A stretch of 64,000 bases of DNA from Acidimicrobiales bacterium (GTDB taxonomy: Bacteria; Actinomycetota; Acidimicrobiia; Acidimicrobiales; SHLQ01): contig JAHDCX010000011.1 in NCBI GenBank assembly GCA_020629635.1, positions 62,001 to 126,000 of the forward strand. Direction: 5' to 3'. The notes beneath the pieces were generated by a model. That model saw nothing but the letters and a program-made list of their open reading frames with translations, ran no database searches and was not told where the DNA came from. Shown here piece after piece: positions 26,151-34,384 of this stretch. Both the position numbers and the translations under genes were made by a program. Position 1 is the stretch's first letter; every line of letters begins with the position of its first letter.

Positions 26151-27135
26151 TCAGCCCGGAGGTAGCGACAATCTTGCGGTCACGGTCCGGTGATCTGATC
26201 CGGCGCCTTCGCCGATGTCGTAACCCAGCAGAGCGATGTCATCCGACACCAGGACGTGATCGACCGGCAACCCAATCGGCAGACGGCGGAAGTCCCAGGT
26301 CTCGTTCCACCCGACAGAGCGATGCGGATCACGCCACCCAAGGTCGTCGAGGAAGCCCCGATACTGCGTCGACGTCGGAGCAAGGTTCAGGTCGCCAGCA
26401 ACGATCGACGTGCCGCCACGCTCAGACACCAGCGCCGCAACTGCGTCGAGCTGCGCCTCACGGAGATCAACCTTCGCCGAATCGGTCCTCGACGCATGCG
26501 GATGCATGCCAACAACCAGAACCTGGTTGCCCGCCACCACGACGGTCGCGGCGAGTACCGGGCGATGCGGTGGGCTCACTTCTGCGGGAAGCACAACTTC
26601 CTCGAGCTCGATCTTGCTGAGAATGGCCATTCCTCCGCCGAGTGAAGCCCATCACCGCGAAGTCGGTTCCGTCGGCGAGGGGATCGTCAGGTGTGGCCAA
26701 CCAGAAGGGCGCCATCTGGAGCAATCCGAGCAGCACAAGACCGGCCGCAATCCAGGCGGCGCGATGCCGGGCCAAGGCCAACACCGCCATTACCGCTATC
26801 GAACCGATGAGTAGGTGTGGGCGAAGATTGCTTGCCAACTCGAGCAAGGGGTGCAAGCGACCAAAGCGAACCAGCACCTCGGCCACGACACCGCCAGCCA
26901 AGCCGACCAAACCCAGGACACGCAGGAGAGACGCAAACACGCCGCGCCAGCCCGACAACCGATCGATCGACGGACCTGAGCCAGTCGAAGCCAAGCCTGG
27001 CGCACCCGGATGATCGCTGTCGATCACTTCTCCCCCATCCCGGTCCACCACCCCGGCGACAGTATCCGCGGAGGACCCTTCGGAGCCGTCGAGGGCAAGC
27101 TCGTCAGCTCCGCCTGCGAGATCGACGAATGCCAC
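26151..27135 (-). pseudogene. endonuclease/exonuclease/phosphatase-family protein, internally deleted and out of frame
   Basis: The first part (from GTG 27135) encodes about 60 variable residues, then membrane segments (LRVLGLVGLAGGVVAEVLVR, LLIGSIAVMAVLALA, AAWIAAGLVLLGLL), as in YafD-like EEP proteins, up to GTDFAVMGF near 26650. In another frame the C-terminal half of the EEP domain begins at LGGGMAILSKIEL (about 26640) and ends at 26151, with the catalytic GDLN, PVDHVL and GSDH motifs. The roughly 80-100 residues that normally lie between, with the first metal and QE motifs, are absent. An out-of-frame internal deletion is the simplest reading, so it is probably inactive. Confidence 0.7.
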
Positions 27136-27169
27136 CGATGTCCATCTCCATCGGTGTGATACTCAACTC

Positions 27170-27850
27170 ATGGGGATCACGTACGAGTCCGTTGGCGATG
27201 CCGAGATCAGGGTTGAGGCAAGTGGCGACGGCGTTTCGCTCGTGGCAAACCGTGACGGCCTCCAGTCCTTGCTCCAACTGATCGAGGACATGCTCGCCAG
27301 CCCTTCGGCCCACCACGTCCACCTCACTCCAGCCATGCAGCTCGCTCCTGACTCACAGCCACTCGTCGTTTCATGCAACGAGGGCGGAGCTTTGCCCGAG
27401 GGCTTTCCGGCCGACTTCGATGAGATGTCGTTGGATGCCCGGCGGATCTGGCGGCTCGAAGCACAACTGCTGCGTCTGGAGAAGCTGACGCTCAAATCGA
27501 ACGAAAACGAAGCCATCAGCGTCGTGCACCGCGCATGGATCTGGGAGGAGAACGTTCACACCATGTTCGAGACCCTGAGCCGCTGGCTCGACTATGCATT
27601 CGACAGTTCTGACTGGATTGCAGTCACCGAGGGCATCAAGACGACGGACGTCGAGAATGACGAGTGGTACTCGTACCCGCTCATCGGCTCATCCAGGGCC
27701 GACGTCGATGTGGCCCGCGACGTCGGCGCATCTCCAGTTCACGTTCGAATCGCGCTGGCTACGGACACGACACCGCAGCTTCACGTCAAGGTCGACACGC
27801 TCCTCGAGCTTCTCAATGCGGGCACACTCCAGGACGATCGAGCGTCATGA
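27170..27850 (+). CDS. Imm32-like protein with an uncharacterised C-terminal half
   Basis: A 226-residue protein. Residues about 10-70 (GVSLVANRDGLQSLLQLIED through HHVHLTP and PLVVSCNE) match the spacing of the Imm32 immunity-protein family (G-N-x-E-G-L, H-x-H-L, L-x-I). The rest contains an acidic RIWRLEAQLLRLEKLTL helix and a WIWEENVHTMFETLSRWLDY segment that I do not recognise. Imm32 proteins sit in polymorphic-toxin loci; no matching toxin is visible here. A second small gene follows 40 nt later, probably in the same operon. Confidence 0.5.
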   Translation: MGITYESVGDAEIRVEASGDGVSLVANRDGLQSLLQLIEDMLASPSAHHVHLTPAMQLAPDSQPLVVSCNEGGALPEGFPADFDEMSLDARRIWRLEAQLLRLEKLTLKSNENEAISVVHRAWIWEENVHTMFETLSRWLDYAFDSSDWIAVTEGIKTTDVENDEWYSYPLIGSSRADVDVARDVGASPVHVRIALATDTTPQLHVKVDTLLELLNAGTLQDDRAS

Positions 27851-27890
27851 GCGTTTGTCGATTGCCCAACAAGTTGACAAGGTCGTGCTT

Positions 27891-28343
27891 GTGAGCTCCT
27901 ACACAATCGAGCGAGCTGACCTACTCACGGCGCAACTGAAGCGCTTTCACCACGGTCGCGCACACCATCTCGCGGGCCAATTCGCCAACCTCGAGTTCTG
28001 GATGACCGAGGTAGAACACGCGATTGGATCGCTCGATGGGTACACCGAACGATTTGGGCGACTCCGAGACGCACAAGCGGCGTGGGTGGAGGCGCACAAC
28101 ACACAGGTCCCGACCACGGCGGCCGGCGCCGAAACCCGGCCGCCTCGACCGCCGCAGCGGCTTTCCGGATCAGAGAGGACTGACACAAGACGGGCTCTCG
28201 TCGATGCGACCTATCACCTGCTGATGCGGTTCTTCCGCATCGGCTTACTCGCTGAGGCGGACCTGCGCGAACAGTGCAACCGCATTGGCACGAGCATCGA
28301 TCCGGCTGATCTCCATCAGGACCAGGGCCTCTACGGAGTCTGA
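27891..28343 (+). CDS. hypothetical protein, 150 residues
   Basis: No family recognised. From GTG 27891 the product is charged and helical (LLTAQLKRFHHGRAHHLAGQ, WMTEVEHAIGSLDGYTERFG, ALVDATYHLLMRFFRIGLL), with a Pro/Thr-rich linker in the middle. It may form a helical bundle. It follows the Imm32-like gene by 40 nt. The start is chosen because any earlier start would overlap that gene in another frame. Confidence 0.55.
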   Translation: MSSYTIERADLLTAQLKRFHHGRAHHLAGQFANLEFWMTEVEHAIGSLDGYTERFGRLRDAQAAWVEAHNTQVPTTAAGAETRPPRPPQRLSGSERTDTRRALVDATYHLLMRFFRIGLLAEADLREQCNRIGTSIDPADLHQDQGLYGV

Positions 28344-28447
28344 CGAACTGACCGACTCGCTTCGGAACCCCTCGGCTTTGGTTCGAGCACGGCGAGATCG
28401 ACGCAGCTGGCCACTCACGCCTGTGATGGGTGTCGGCCCCGAGTCGC

Positions 28448-29044
28448 CTAGGACCCAACGGCCTCGATCACTTGGACAGCCAAGTAGTGGCCGCATTCGG
28501 TGGCAGCTTCCAACGGGGTCTTCTCTCGCCACCGACGTCGAAGGTCGGCTCCCCGTGCCACTAGCAGGCGAGTCAGCTCGACTGAGAGAGGAGATCCGGT
28601 CTGTGCCGCTGCATCGACCTCGATGTCGATGGCGTGGTGGAGAAGGGTCATGCCGTCGTCGGTCGGGTCGTCGACATCCCAGCCAGCATCGAGTAGCCGG
28701 CGCAACTCATCCAGTCGCTCGTGCTCCACAGCAGCGTGGGCAGCATCCTCGGCCCAGGTGGCTGCGCAGAGCAGGCGAAGTTCGTCTGTTGCAGCCAGCG
28801 CTTGCCGGTTGAGCGCGGTTGCGCCAAGCTTCGCCCGCTGCGCATCAGCCAGACGGCTTCGGGCATGTGCCGCGACGCGCTCAAGACGAGACTCGCGAAC
28901 GTGCGGCATGCGATCTTCGATCGAAGCGAGAAGCCCGGGGCAGAGCATCCGGGCGCGCGTCGTACAGATCGTCAAGCCGATCAAGAAGCTCGCCGGCAGC
29001 AGCGGCAACAGCCCGAACGTTGGCGGGCGCTTCAGTCCGCTCAT
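28448..29044 (-). CDS. ankyrin-repeat protein
   Basis: A 198-residue protein. Two ankyrin repeats are clear in the second half: LDELRRLLDAGWDVDDPTDDGMTLLHHAI and SVELTRLLVARGADLRRRWREKTPLEAA. The N-terminal part holds a possible hydrophobic helix (FGLLPLLPASFLIGLTI), so the protein may be membrane-attached, or translation may begin at an internal Met. ATG 29044 overlaps the TGA of the upstream gene (ATGA), which suggests coupling. Ankyrin repeats bind proteins; the partner is unknown. Confidence 0.6.
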   Translation of the reverse strand: MSGLKRPPTFGLLPLLPASFLIGLTICTTRARMLCPGLLASIEDRMPHVRESRLERVAAHARSRLADAQRAKLGATALNRQALAATDELRLLCAATWAEDAAHAAVEHERLDELRRLLDAGWDVDDPTDDGMTLLHHAIDIEVDAAAQTGSPLSVELTRLLVARGADLRRRWREKTPLEAATECGHYLAVQVIEAVGS

Positions 29045-29699
29045 CCTCCGTCAGTTACTTCGCCCACAGCGTCCCATCCTCCAACGCAGCAAGCGCTCGA
29101 ATGGATCCGATCCTCGTACAAGCGGCGCCACTCATCCATCGCCACGAAACGACCACCGTCGGTCGACCAGGTTGCCCAGCCGCCGAACTCCGACGAGAGC
29201 ATGCGAAGGTCGTCGATCTGACGCTCAGTCACCGGATACGCCCAGCCCTTACTGGGCTCGCCGCCGATGGCCATGGCGTACGTCTCGAACTCGATGCCGT
29301 TCAGCCAACCGGCGGCAAATCCCGCGGAGAGATACGCCATGTACTCCGGCAGAAGCTGGCTGGTCGGCTCCCAATTCGCGGAAGTGGCTCCGTGGGATAC
29401 AACAGCTACGACGCTGCTGAGCTCGCCGGTCGCCAGCGCGATGTCGACGACGCTCAACCCTGAGTCGTTTTTCTCCTAGCGAGGTCTGGATGAGCGCGGA
29501 CGAGTCTCCATACGTCCTCCGAGCGACCGTCAAGGATCGCTTGGCGTAGTAGATCACGCTGGGCCATCGATCCAAGCCTCGCCGAGAATTCGGGCGAGCG
29601 CCTCGTCGGCTCGTTCGCACACTCACGGGCGGCGAGGCGAAAGGCCAGCGGTGCCATCTCATTTGCCTTCGACCAGTGCGGCCAGGGGCGGAGCTCCAT
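29041..29699 (-). pseudogene. ankyrin-like gene split by a one-base frameshift at an A5 run
   Basis: Upstream frame (ATG 29699, or GTG 29747): MELRPWPHW through SEDVWRLVRAHPDLARRK, then a stop at about 29454. Downstream frame: N-D-S-G-L-S-V-V-D-I-A-L-A-T-G through EFGGWATWSTDGGRFVAMDEWRRLY, ending at 29041. The join falls in one ankyrin repeat: one extra A at the AAAAA run (about 29470) would read ARRKNDSGLSVVDIALATG. The break is therefore a missing A, a -1 ribosomal slip on AAA, or a sequencing error. The TGA of the first part overlaps a TTG (TTGA), so restart is also possible. Intact length would be about 219 residues. Confidence 0.6.
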
Positions 29700-29777
29700 T
29701 GCCAGCGGCCGACGGGAGCTGCGCCGACCGGGTCGACCGCGAGTCACGCTTCAGCGAAAACGCTGCAGCCACGAAAC

Positions 29778-30128
29778 TCACCCAGCCCTGACGAGCGACC
29801 TCAAGCTGCGACGCGCAGACCGAAGTTCCTCGGTCCGCTTCGCTGATTCACTGCGCGCCTCCCACATGTCGATGTGGCGCTGCAGCTCTTCGATCCTGCT
29901 CGAGCGCGTCTCGTCCAGAGTTCGAGCAAGGTATGCCCATCCCTTCATGTCCGTCCGCGCTGGCACTCGAACCTCATCGCCGATGTCCTCACATGGACGA
30001 CCACACTCGGAGCAGAGCACGTCGTCGTGGGCGTGAGGAAAGCGACGGGCGGAACGTCGACACCGCACACAAACCCAGTTATGAGAGAAATCGTCGAATC
30101 GTGCTGTCCGTTGCTGACCGGTGATCAT
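29778..30128 (-). CDS. zinc-ribbon and coiled-coil small protein
   Basis: A 116-residue protein with two CxxC knuckles (CVRCRRSARR and CSECGRPC, about residues 18-45), as in zinc ribbons. A helical, strongly charged region follows (TRSSRIEELQRHIDMWEARSESAKRTEELRSARRSL) that probably forms a coiled coil. Start ATG 30128 begins the part with normal coding character. Role unknown; nucleic-acid or protein binding is likely. Confidence 0.6.
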   Translation of the reverse strand: MITGQQRTARFDDFSHNWVCVRCRRSARRFPHAHDDVLCSECGRPCEDIGDEVRVPARTDMKGWAYLARTLDETRSSRIEELQRHIDMWEARSESAKRTEELRSARRSLRSLVRAG

Positions 30129-30171
30129 CCCTACTTCAAGCCGAAAGTGGGGATGGCCTACCGTTCGGACA

Positions 30172-31117
30172 TCACTCAAAGCTGCCACGGGCGAGGGCAT
30201 CTTCAGTCTGATTGAGAAGCGCCTGAAGGCCGCTCGTGTTCCCGCGAGCCTGCGCGACGAGCTCGATGCAGCTACGGAGATATTCAAGCGCGATGACGTC
30301 CTCGTCGACAGGGTCCTCGTCGACGAATCGGCGCAGGAGCGGCGCGAAGTCTGTCAGCACAGCGTCAACATGATCAGCCGCCCGATTGGGGTCGCCGTTG
30401 CGTTGAATGCAAAGTGCCGACTCATACATCGCTCGTCCGACGTGCGCGTACGACTGGCCCAGCACCCTGGTGACAATCCGACCGACGAGAGCGAGCCCGC
30501 GTTCTTCGAGCTCCGGATCAGGCTGAGCGGCGAACTTTTCGGTGATGGAGCGAGCCGCACTCGCCAGCGCCAGGCCGTCGGCCCATTGCTGGGACCCCTG
30601 TGGAGCGCATGGCCGCGGACCAAGCGTGTCGATCAGAGCCTCGGCGGCGACCGATACGGCCGTCGCAGCCTCGAGAAGGAGGTAGAAACGTGTGGCGTCG
30701 GGCTCCGTCGACGCAACAGCCAACCCTGCGGTAACGATCGCTACACCAGCATCCTCGGTGCCTTTGGTCGGCTCTCTACGACGCGCTCGGTGGAGGAGCG
30801 CTGCCGCCTCGTCGCGCTGCGCGAGCGAGAACGGATCGACGTCGTCGCCAGCCGAGAAGCCCATCTCCTGCTGGTACGACAACCACGGCGACAGGATCCT
30901 TCGCCTGGTCTGGCTCGTTCGCTGAGTTCCCAGAGCGAGCGCGCACGATTCCCGCCTCGTGCCGCCCCATGCACAACCGCGCGTCCTCGAAGGACAAACC
31001 GAACCGTTCCACCAACTCGAGAAGCGTCGTGCGACGGGGCACGCTTCCCAGCCGAGCCTCACCAAGGAACGCCGCGAGCTGCTGCGTCGTGGTCCCTGGT
31101 GCCAAGCGCACGGTCAT
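30172..31117 (-). pseudogene. unknown gene with HTH-like N-terminus, broken by a frameshift near 30900
   Basis: Frame one (start 31117) encodes MTVRLAPGTTTQQLAAFLGE, LLELVERFGLSFEDARLCMG (helix-turn-helix-like) and ends sensibly at NEPDQAKDPVA. After that it turns Arg/Ser-rich. The coherent reading continues in another frame as W-L-S-Y-Q-Q-E-M-G-F-S-A-G-D-D through RIVTRVLGQSYAHVGRAMYE to 30172. Removing one G in GCCGTGG (about 30900) restores a product of about 314 residues. The C-terminal part is helical, TPR- or bundle-like. No family recognised. Confidence is in the frameshift, not in a function. Confidence 0.55.
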
Positions 31118-31227
31118 GTCGTCGGTCTACTCCACCAGAAGAGTCTTACACCGTCTTCGATGCCCTCGAAGCCCGGCCGGGACGATTCGACACCCAACCC
31201 GGCGGCCCTTGAGCCAGACTTCTCGAT

Positions 31228-31863
31228 ATGACCGCATCTCAGGTTCGACCGGACATCCTGGTGCTCGACGACGCACTTTCCGGCGACAACCTGGCCGTAA
31301 TCAGCGAAGTCGCTCGCTCTGCCCACTTCGTGTCACAAGACCTGAACCGAGGTGCCTTCACCGCACGGCAGCGAGCTGCCGTCGAGTCGCCACAGATCGC
31401 CGAGCTGCTTTGGGACGCAGTCTCGCCGCATCTGGGACGACCTGCCGAGTGGTTCGGCGGACCCGGTATGCCCCGGCTAGATCCGCCGATCGACGAGTGG
31501 AGCTTCCTCGGGTGCAATCCACGGAGCCGTTTCTACTCATACTCAATGGGCGGCACGTTCTCCGAGCACGAAGATGAGCCGTGGCGGCCCGACTCGTCGC
31601 GTCGGAGTCTCCTCACGCTGCTCGCCTACCTGCCAACTGATGGATGCGTCGGAGGCGAGACCGTCATCGATGGCGACACCGTTGCGGTCGAACCGGGCCG
31701 GATCGTCTTGTTCGATCACGGGTTGCTGCACGAGGGCAAGCCCGTCGAGCGGGGAACGAAGCTGGTTCTTCGGAACGACGTCGTCGCCGGCAGCCCAACA
31801 GCGGTTATGGACGAACTCGTGCGCGAGACCGAGCGCCTCGGGCTCTATGAGGATGACCGTTGA
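31228..31863 (+). CDS. 2-oxoglutarate/Fe(II)-dependent oxygenase (prolyl-4-hydroxylase type)
   Basis: A 211-residue protein. The metal triad is H114-E-D116 (FSEHEDEPW) and H168 (GLLHEG), and K178 in GTKLVLRNDV is placed to bind 2-oxoglutarate. FYSYSMGGTF and LLTLLAYLPTD are strands of the double-stranded beta-helix. It should hydroxylate a protein or small molecule; targets are unknown. All catalytic residues are present, unlike several broken neighbours. The stop overlaps a TTG (TTGA) of the next reading frame. Confidence 0.8.
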   Translation: MTASQVRPDILVLDDALSGDNLAVISEVARSAHFVSQDLNRGAFTARQRAAVESPQIAELLWDAVSPHLGRPAEWFGGPGMPRLDPPIDEWSFLGCNPRSRFYSYSMGGTFSEHEDEPWRPDSSRRSLLTLLAYLPTDGCVGGETVIDGDTVAVEPGRIVLFDHGLLHEGKPVERGTKLVLRNDVVAGSPTAVMDELVRETERLGLYEDDR

Positions 31864-32231
31864 CCGCGCCGATAGTCCCGCTCGGCTCGGCCGTCCACGC
31901 GATAGACCGCTTTCACGAGGCTGGAGGAGTCGTCGAGTACGTGCTGGTGGACGCCTTGGGGGAGCCGGATCCACACGTCGGCGCAGCGACGGCTGCGCTG
32001 TTCGAGCTCGAACAGCGGTGGGACACATGGGTAAGGACCCGGATGACGGAGGAGCCCAGCAGTTCACGAGCATCAGCTCCGATCCAACGCGTTCCACGTC
32101 AGCCCCGGTCTCGCTCCGCGACTTCGTCGGCCGCGGATACGACTGGGACACAGAGCGCCTCGAGCCAACGTGGCGAGTCAATGAGGGAGGATCCGGCCAC
32201 AAGACTTCTCCGCCCGGCTCAGACTTCATGA
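31860..32231 (+). CDS. possible hypothetical protein, 123 residues
   Basis: Starts at TTG overlapping the oxygenase stop and ends overlapping the next ATG (ATGA), which fits an operon. The first 60 residues (VHAIDRFHEAGGVVEYVLVDALG, ALFELEQRWDTW) look like real coding sequence; the rest is Ser/Arg-rich and looks non-coding. Either the C-terminus has degenerated or a frameshift lies near 32030, where a competing frame becomes better. Confidence 0.35.
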   Translation: MTAPIVPLGSAVHAIDRFHEAGGVVEYVLVDALGEPDPHVGAATAALFELEQRWDTWVRTRMTEEPSSSRASAPIQRVPRQPRSRSATSSAADTTGTQSASSQRGESMREDPATRLLRPAQTS

Positions 32232-32488
32232 CCGACGGCTACGCCGAGGCATTCGCCGACCCGCCGTACGGTCTCCGGGTCGAGAACAGCCAAGCGACAG
32301 CGTGGTTCAACTCGATCAATGCCGACCTGTTGGGCGGGCTGTCCGACGCCTTGGAGATCAGGAGCTGGTCCACCGACTGGTCGACCTGGTTCGATGACGG
32401 CCGCGAGTGGTGGGGCGCCTTCCTCTGGACGATCCGCCCGCCAGACCGCCCGTGGATGGTCGCGATCGCGGCGTCGTCGACCGACTAG
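32228..32488 (+). CDS. small conserved-looking protein, 86 residues
   Basis: Begins MTDGYAEAFADPPYGLRVEN and ends EWWGAFLWTIRPPDRPWMVAIAASSTD. The WSTWFDDGREWWGAF and A-S-S-T-D ending recall small bacterial proteins of unknown function that I cannot name. An upstream in-frame ATG at 32027 would add 67 residues of plausible coding sequence. The 4-nt ATGA overlap favours 32228. Its stop overlaps the stop of the convergent gene. Confidence 0.55.
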   Translation: MTDGYAEAFADPPYGLRVENSQATAWFNSINADLLGGLSDALEIRSWSTDWSTWFDDGREWWGAFLWTIRPPDRPWMVAIAASSTD

Positions 32489-32970
32489 TTCTTCCGACTA
32501 AGAACCCAATCTTCCGCATGGCGGCATACCCCAAGTCCGACCGAGTCGAACTCGTCGATCACAGAATCGCCAACCTCAACCCCGATGCGCGCCAAGGCCT
32601 CGCTGATCGGCGTGGGTCGGCCGGGTCGCGGCGGCAATATCGGGCCGAAGTCCGAGACGAACGAGGGCTCGCCCGCCTTGAACACCACCGCGCCATGCTC
32701 GCACTGCCCGGCCCAGCACTCGGCCTCGACGTAGGCAACGGGTGCGAACGCCGATGCGGTCTGAAGTGCTGAAGCGAGCGTCGAATGGCAGTAGTGCAGT
32801 CCAGCCACCTCGGCGTCTTCATCGGAGGGGCCGAGCATGTCGAAGGCATCCGGCGACCAGGGCATGAGCCACCATCCGGCCTTGAGCTGAACGACAGCTT
32901 GGCCCAGGTCTTCGCCGACCGACCGGACCGCATCCCCCGGCCCGATCACGCCCCGAAGCGTGTAGCTCAC
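32485..32970 (-). CDS. hypothetical protein, 161 residues
   Basis: No family recognised. MSYTLRGVIG opens a soluble alpha/beta protein with AVVQLKAGWWLMPW, GLHYCHSTLASAL, CWAGQCEHGAVVF and SEALARIGVEVGDSVIDEFDSVGL. No signal peptide or membrane helix. It starts at GTG 32970, which overlaps the stop of a short upstream reading frame (GTGA). Confidence 0.55.
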   Translation of the reverse strand: MSYTLRGVIGPGDAVRSVGEDLGQAVVQLKAGWWLMPWSPDAFDMLGPSDEDAEVAGLHYCHSTLASALQTASAFAPVAYVEAECWAGQCEHGAVVFKAGEPSFVSDFGPILPPRPGRPTPISEALARIGVEVGDSVIDEFDSVGLGVCRHAEDWVLSRKN

Positions 32971-33221
32971 GGACCGAGCACGAACCGGGCACCTTCAGCG
33001 CGGAGCATCTGGAACGGGTTCATGTGCCGGACGCCATTCTCGGCGGCGGCATTCGGGATCTTGATCCGACGTCGACCGTCAATGATCCCAGTCCTTCGTC
33101 CACCGAATAGGACGACTCCGCCAGATACCGATAGCTGTGCTGCACGACCATGCCCCAACCATTGTGACGCACGAACAACGGCACCACGCCGCCGAGGCCC
33201 GAACCCGCGGTTCAGGCGCAC
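32967..33221 (-). CDS. doubtful 84-residue protein upstream of the 32,485-32,970 gene
   Basis: Arg/Gly-rich at the start, then NPFQMLRAEGARFVLGP at the end. The only support is a 4-nt GTGA overlap with the next gene and the last 25 residues. It may be a gene remnant. Confidence 0.25.
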   Translation of the reverse strand: MRLNRGFGPRRRGAVVRASQWLGHGRAAQLSVSGGVVLFGGRRTGIIDGRRRIKIPNAAAENGVRHMNPFQMLRAEGARFVLGP

Positions 33222-33413
33222 TCCGCCACCGGTCGATGTCGAACCGAGGCCCCGTGGCTCAGAACTCTCGCAAGTGCGTTGCGATCCCCGTTACGCTTCG
33301 GAACCCTCCGGGCGCCAGCGGCGTCGAAGCCTAACGGGGGTGGCGGCAAGGTCTGAAAAAATCAATACCCCGGGCGCATGCCGAAGCATTAGCGACACCG
33401 GGGAATTACTTCG

Positions 33414-33425
33414 GACGGTACCGTC
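33414..33425. promoter_or_regulatory. palindrome over the -10 of the Abi/HEPN gene
   Basis: GACGGTACCGTC is a perfect 12-bp palindrome. It contains TACCGT, whose last base is 8 nt before the ATG at 33433, the leaderless -10 spacing seen at other starts here. A repressor bound here would block transcription start. Confidence 0.5.
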
Positions 33426-33432
33426 AACCGGG

Positions 33433-34149
33433 ATGAGTTTCAACCCTGCGTTCGAGTCGGCGGTCTCCACACCGCGCTTCGACCGCTTCCGCGCTGTCGC
33501 CAGAGACGACGAGCATGCGTGGGAGTTGTATCGCTGGAACATCGAACTCACCAGCAGTTTCGCACCTCTGGCTGCGGACCTGGAGGTTGCGCTGCGCAAC
33601 ACGATTCACCACCAGCTGACCAACCTCTTCGGCTCGGAGATGTGGTGGGCCAATTCCTCGCTCCTGCTCGACGACATCACGGCGGAGATGCTGACCCAGG
33701 TCGTGCAGAAGTACCGGAAGAAGCTCGACAAGGGCTCGGTCGGCGCTGGCAAGGTCATCTCCGAGCTGTCGCTGGGTACGTGGGTGAGGATCCTCAGCAA
33801 GGGCGGGCACTCAGCGCTCGGCCGCTCCATCGACTACGACCGGCGGCTCTGGCGCCCGGCACTCCGCGAAGGCTTCGCCACGGGGGAACTGAACAGGCAT
33901 GGCGAACCGCGACGACCGACCCGCAAAGTGGTCCACGCGCGTGCGGAGCGCTTCCAGAAGCTTCGGAATCGCTGCGCTCACCACGAGTCCATCATCGAAG
34001 GGCTAAAGGAGTCGGGCACCGGCGCCATGCTCGCACTCGACGACGTCTGGAACGGCTCCGTAGAACTCCTGCAATGGATCTCACCTGAGCTGGCCCAGCT
34101 CCACTCCGCCTCACCGGCCTTCCTCGAGATCCTCGCCTGTCGTCCCTGA
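33433..34149 (+). CDS. Abi-like HEPN-domain protein (abortive infection type)
   Basis: A 238-residue protein. FDRFRAVARDDEHAWELYRWNIELTSS and ADLEVALRNTIHHQL match the opening of Abi_2/AbiD-F-like proteins. Near the end, KLRNRCAHHESI supplies R178-x4-H183, the R-x(4-6)-H motif of HEPN ribonucleases. Such proteins cut RNA during phage infection or act as toxins in toxin-antitoxin pairs. No nucleotidyltransferase (MNT) partner is adjacent, so it probably acts alone like AbiD/F. ATG 33433 starts the conserved part; the upstream in-frame extension lacks coding character. Confidence 0.78.
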   Translation: MSFNPAFESAVSTPRFDRFRAVARDDEHAWELYRWNIELTSSFAPLAADLEVALRNTIHHQLTNLFGSEMWWANSSLLLDDITAEMLTQVVQKYRKKLDKGSVGAGKVISELSLGTWVRILSKGGHSALGRSIDYDRRLWRPALREGFATGELNRHGEPRRPTRKVVHARAERFQKLRNRCAHHESIIEGLKESGTGAMLALDDVWNGSVELLQWISPELAQLHSASPAFLEILACRP

Positions 34150-34384
34150 GCCCACCCACCGTGGCGAAGAAAGACCTGCACTCGTTCCGAACAAAAAGGT
34201 GACAGAGACATCCGCAGGTCCTGAGGACCAGCTTTGGGGATCGCTGAGGCCACCCTCTTGACGGAGGCAATCGATCGACAGAGCGCCAACGGCAGATCGG
34301 CGGATGGAGGCGCCCGCTTCTCGAGTCGTACGCCAAGTCTGGCTGACGTCGATATGTCGCTCCAGATCAGGCGTGGCCCGAGAG

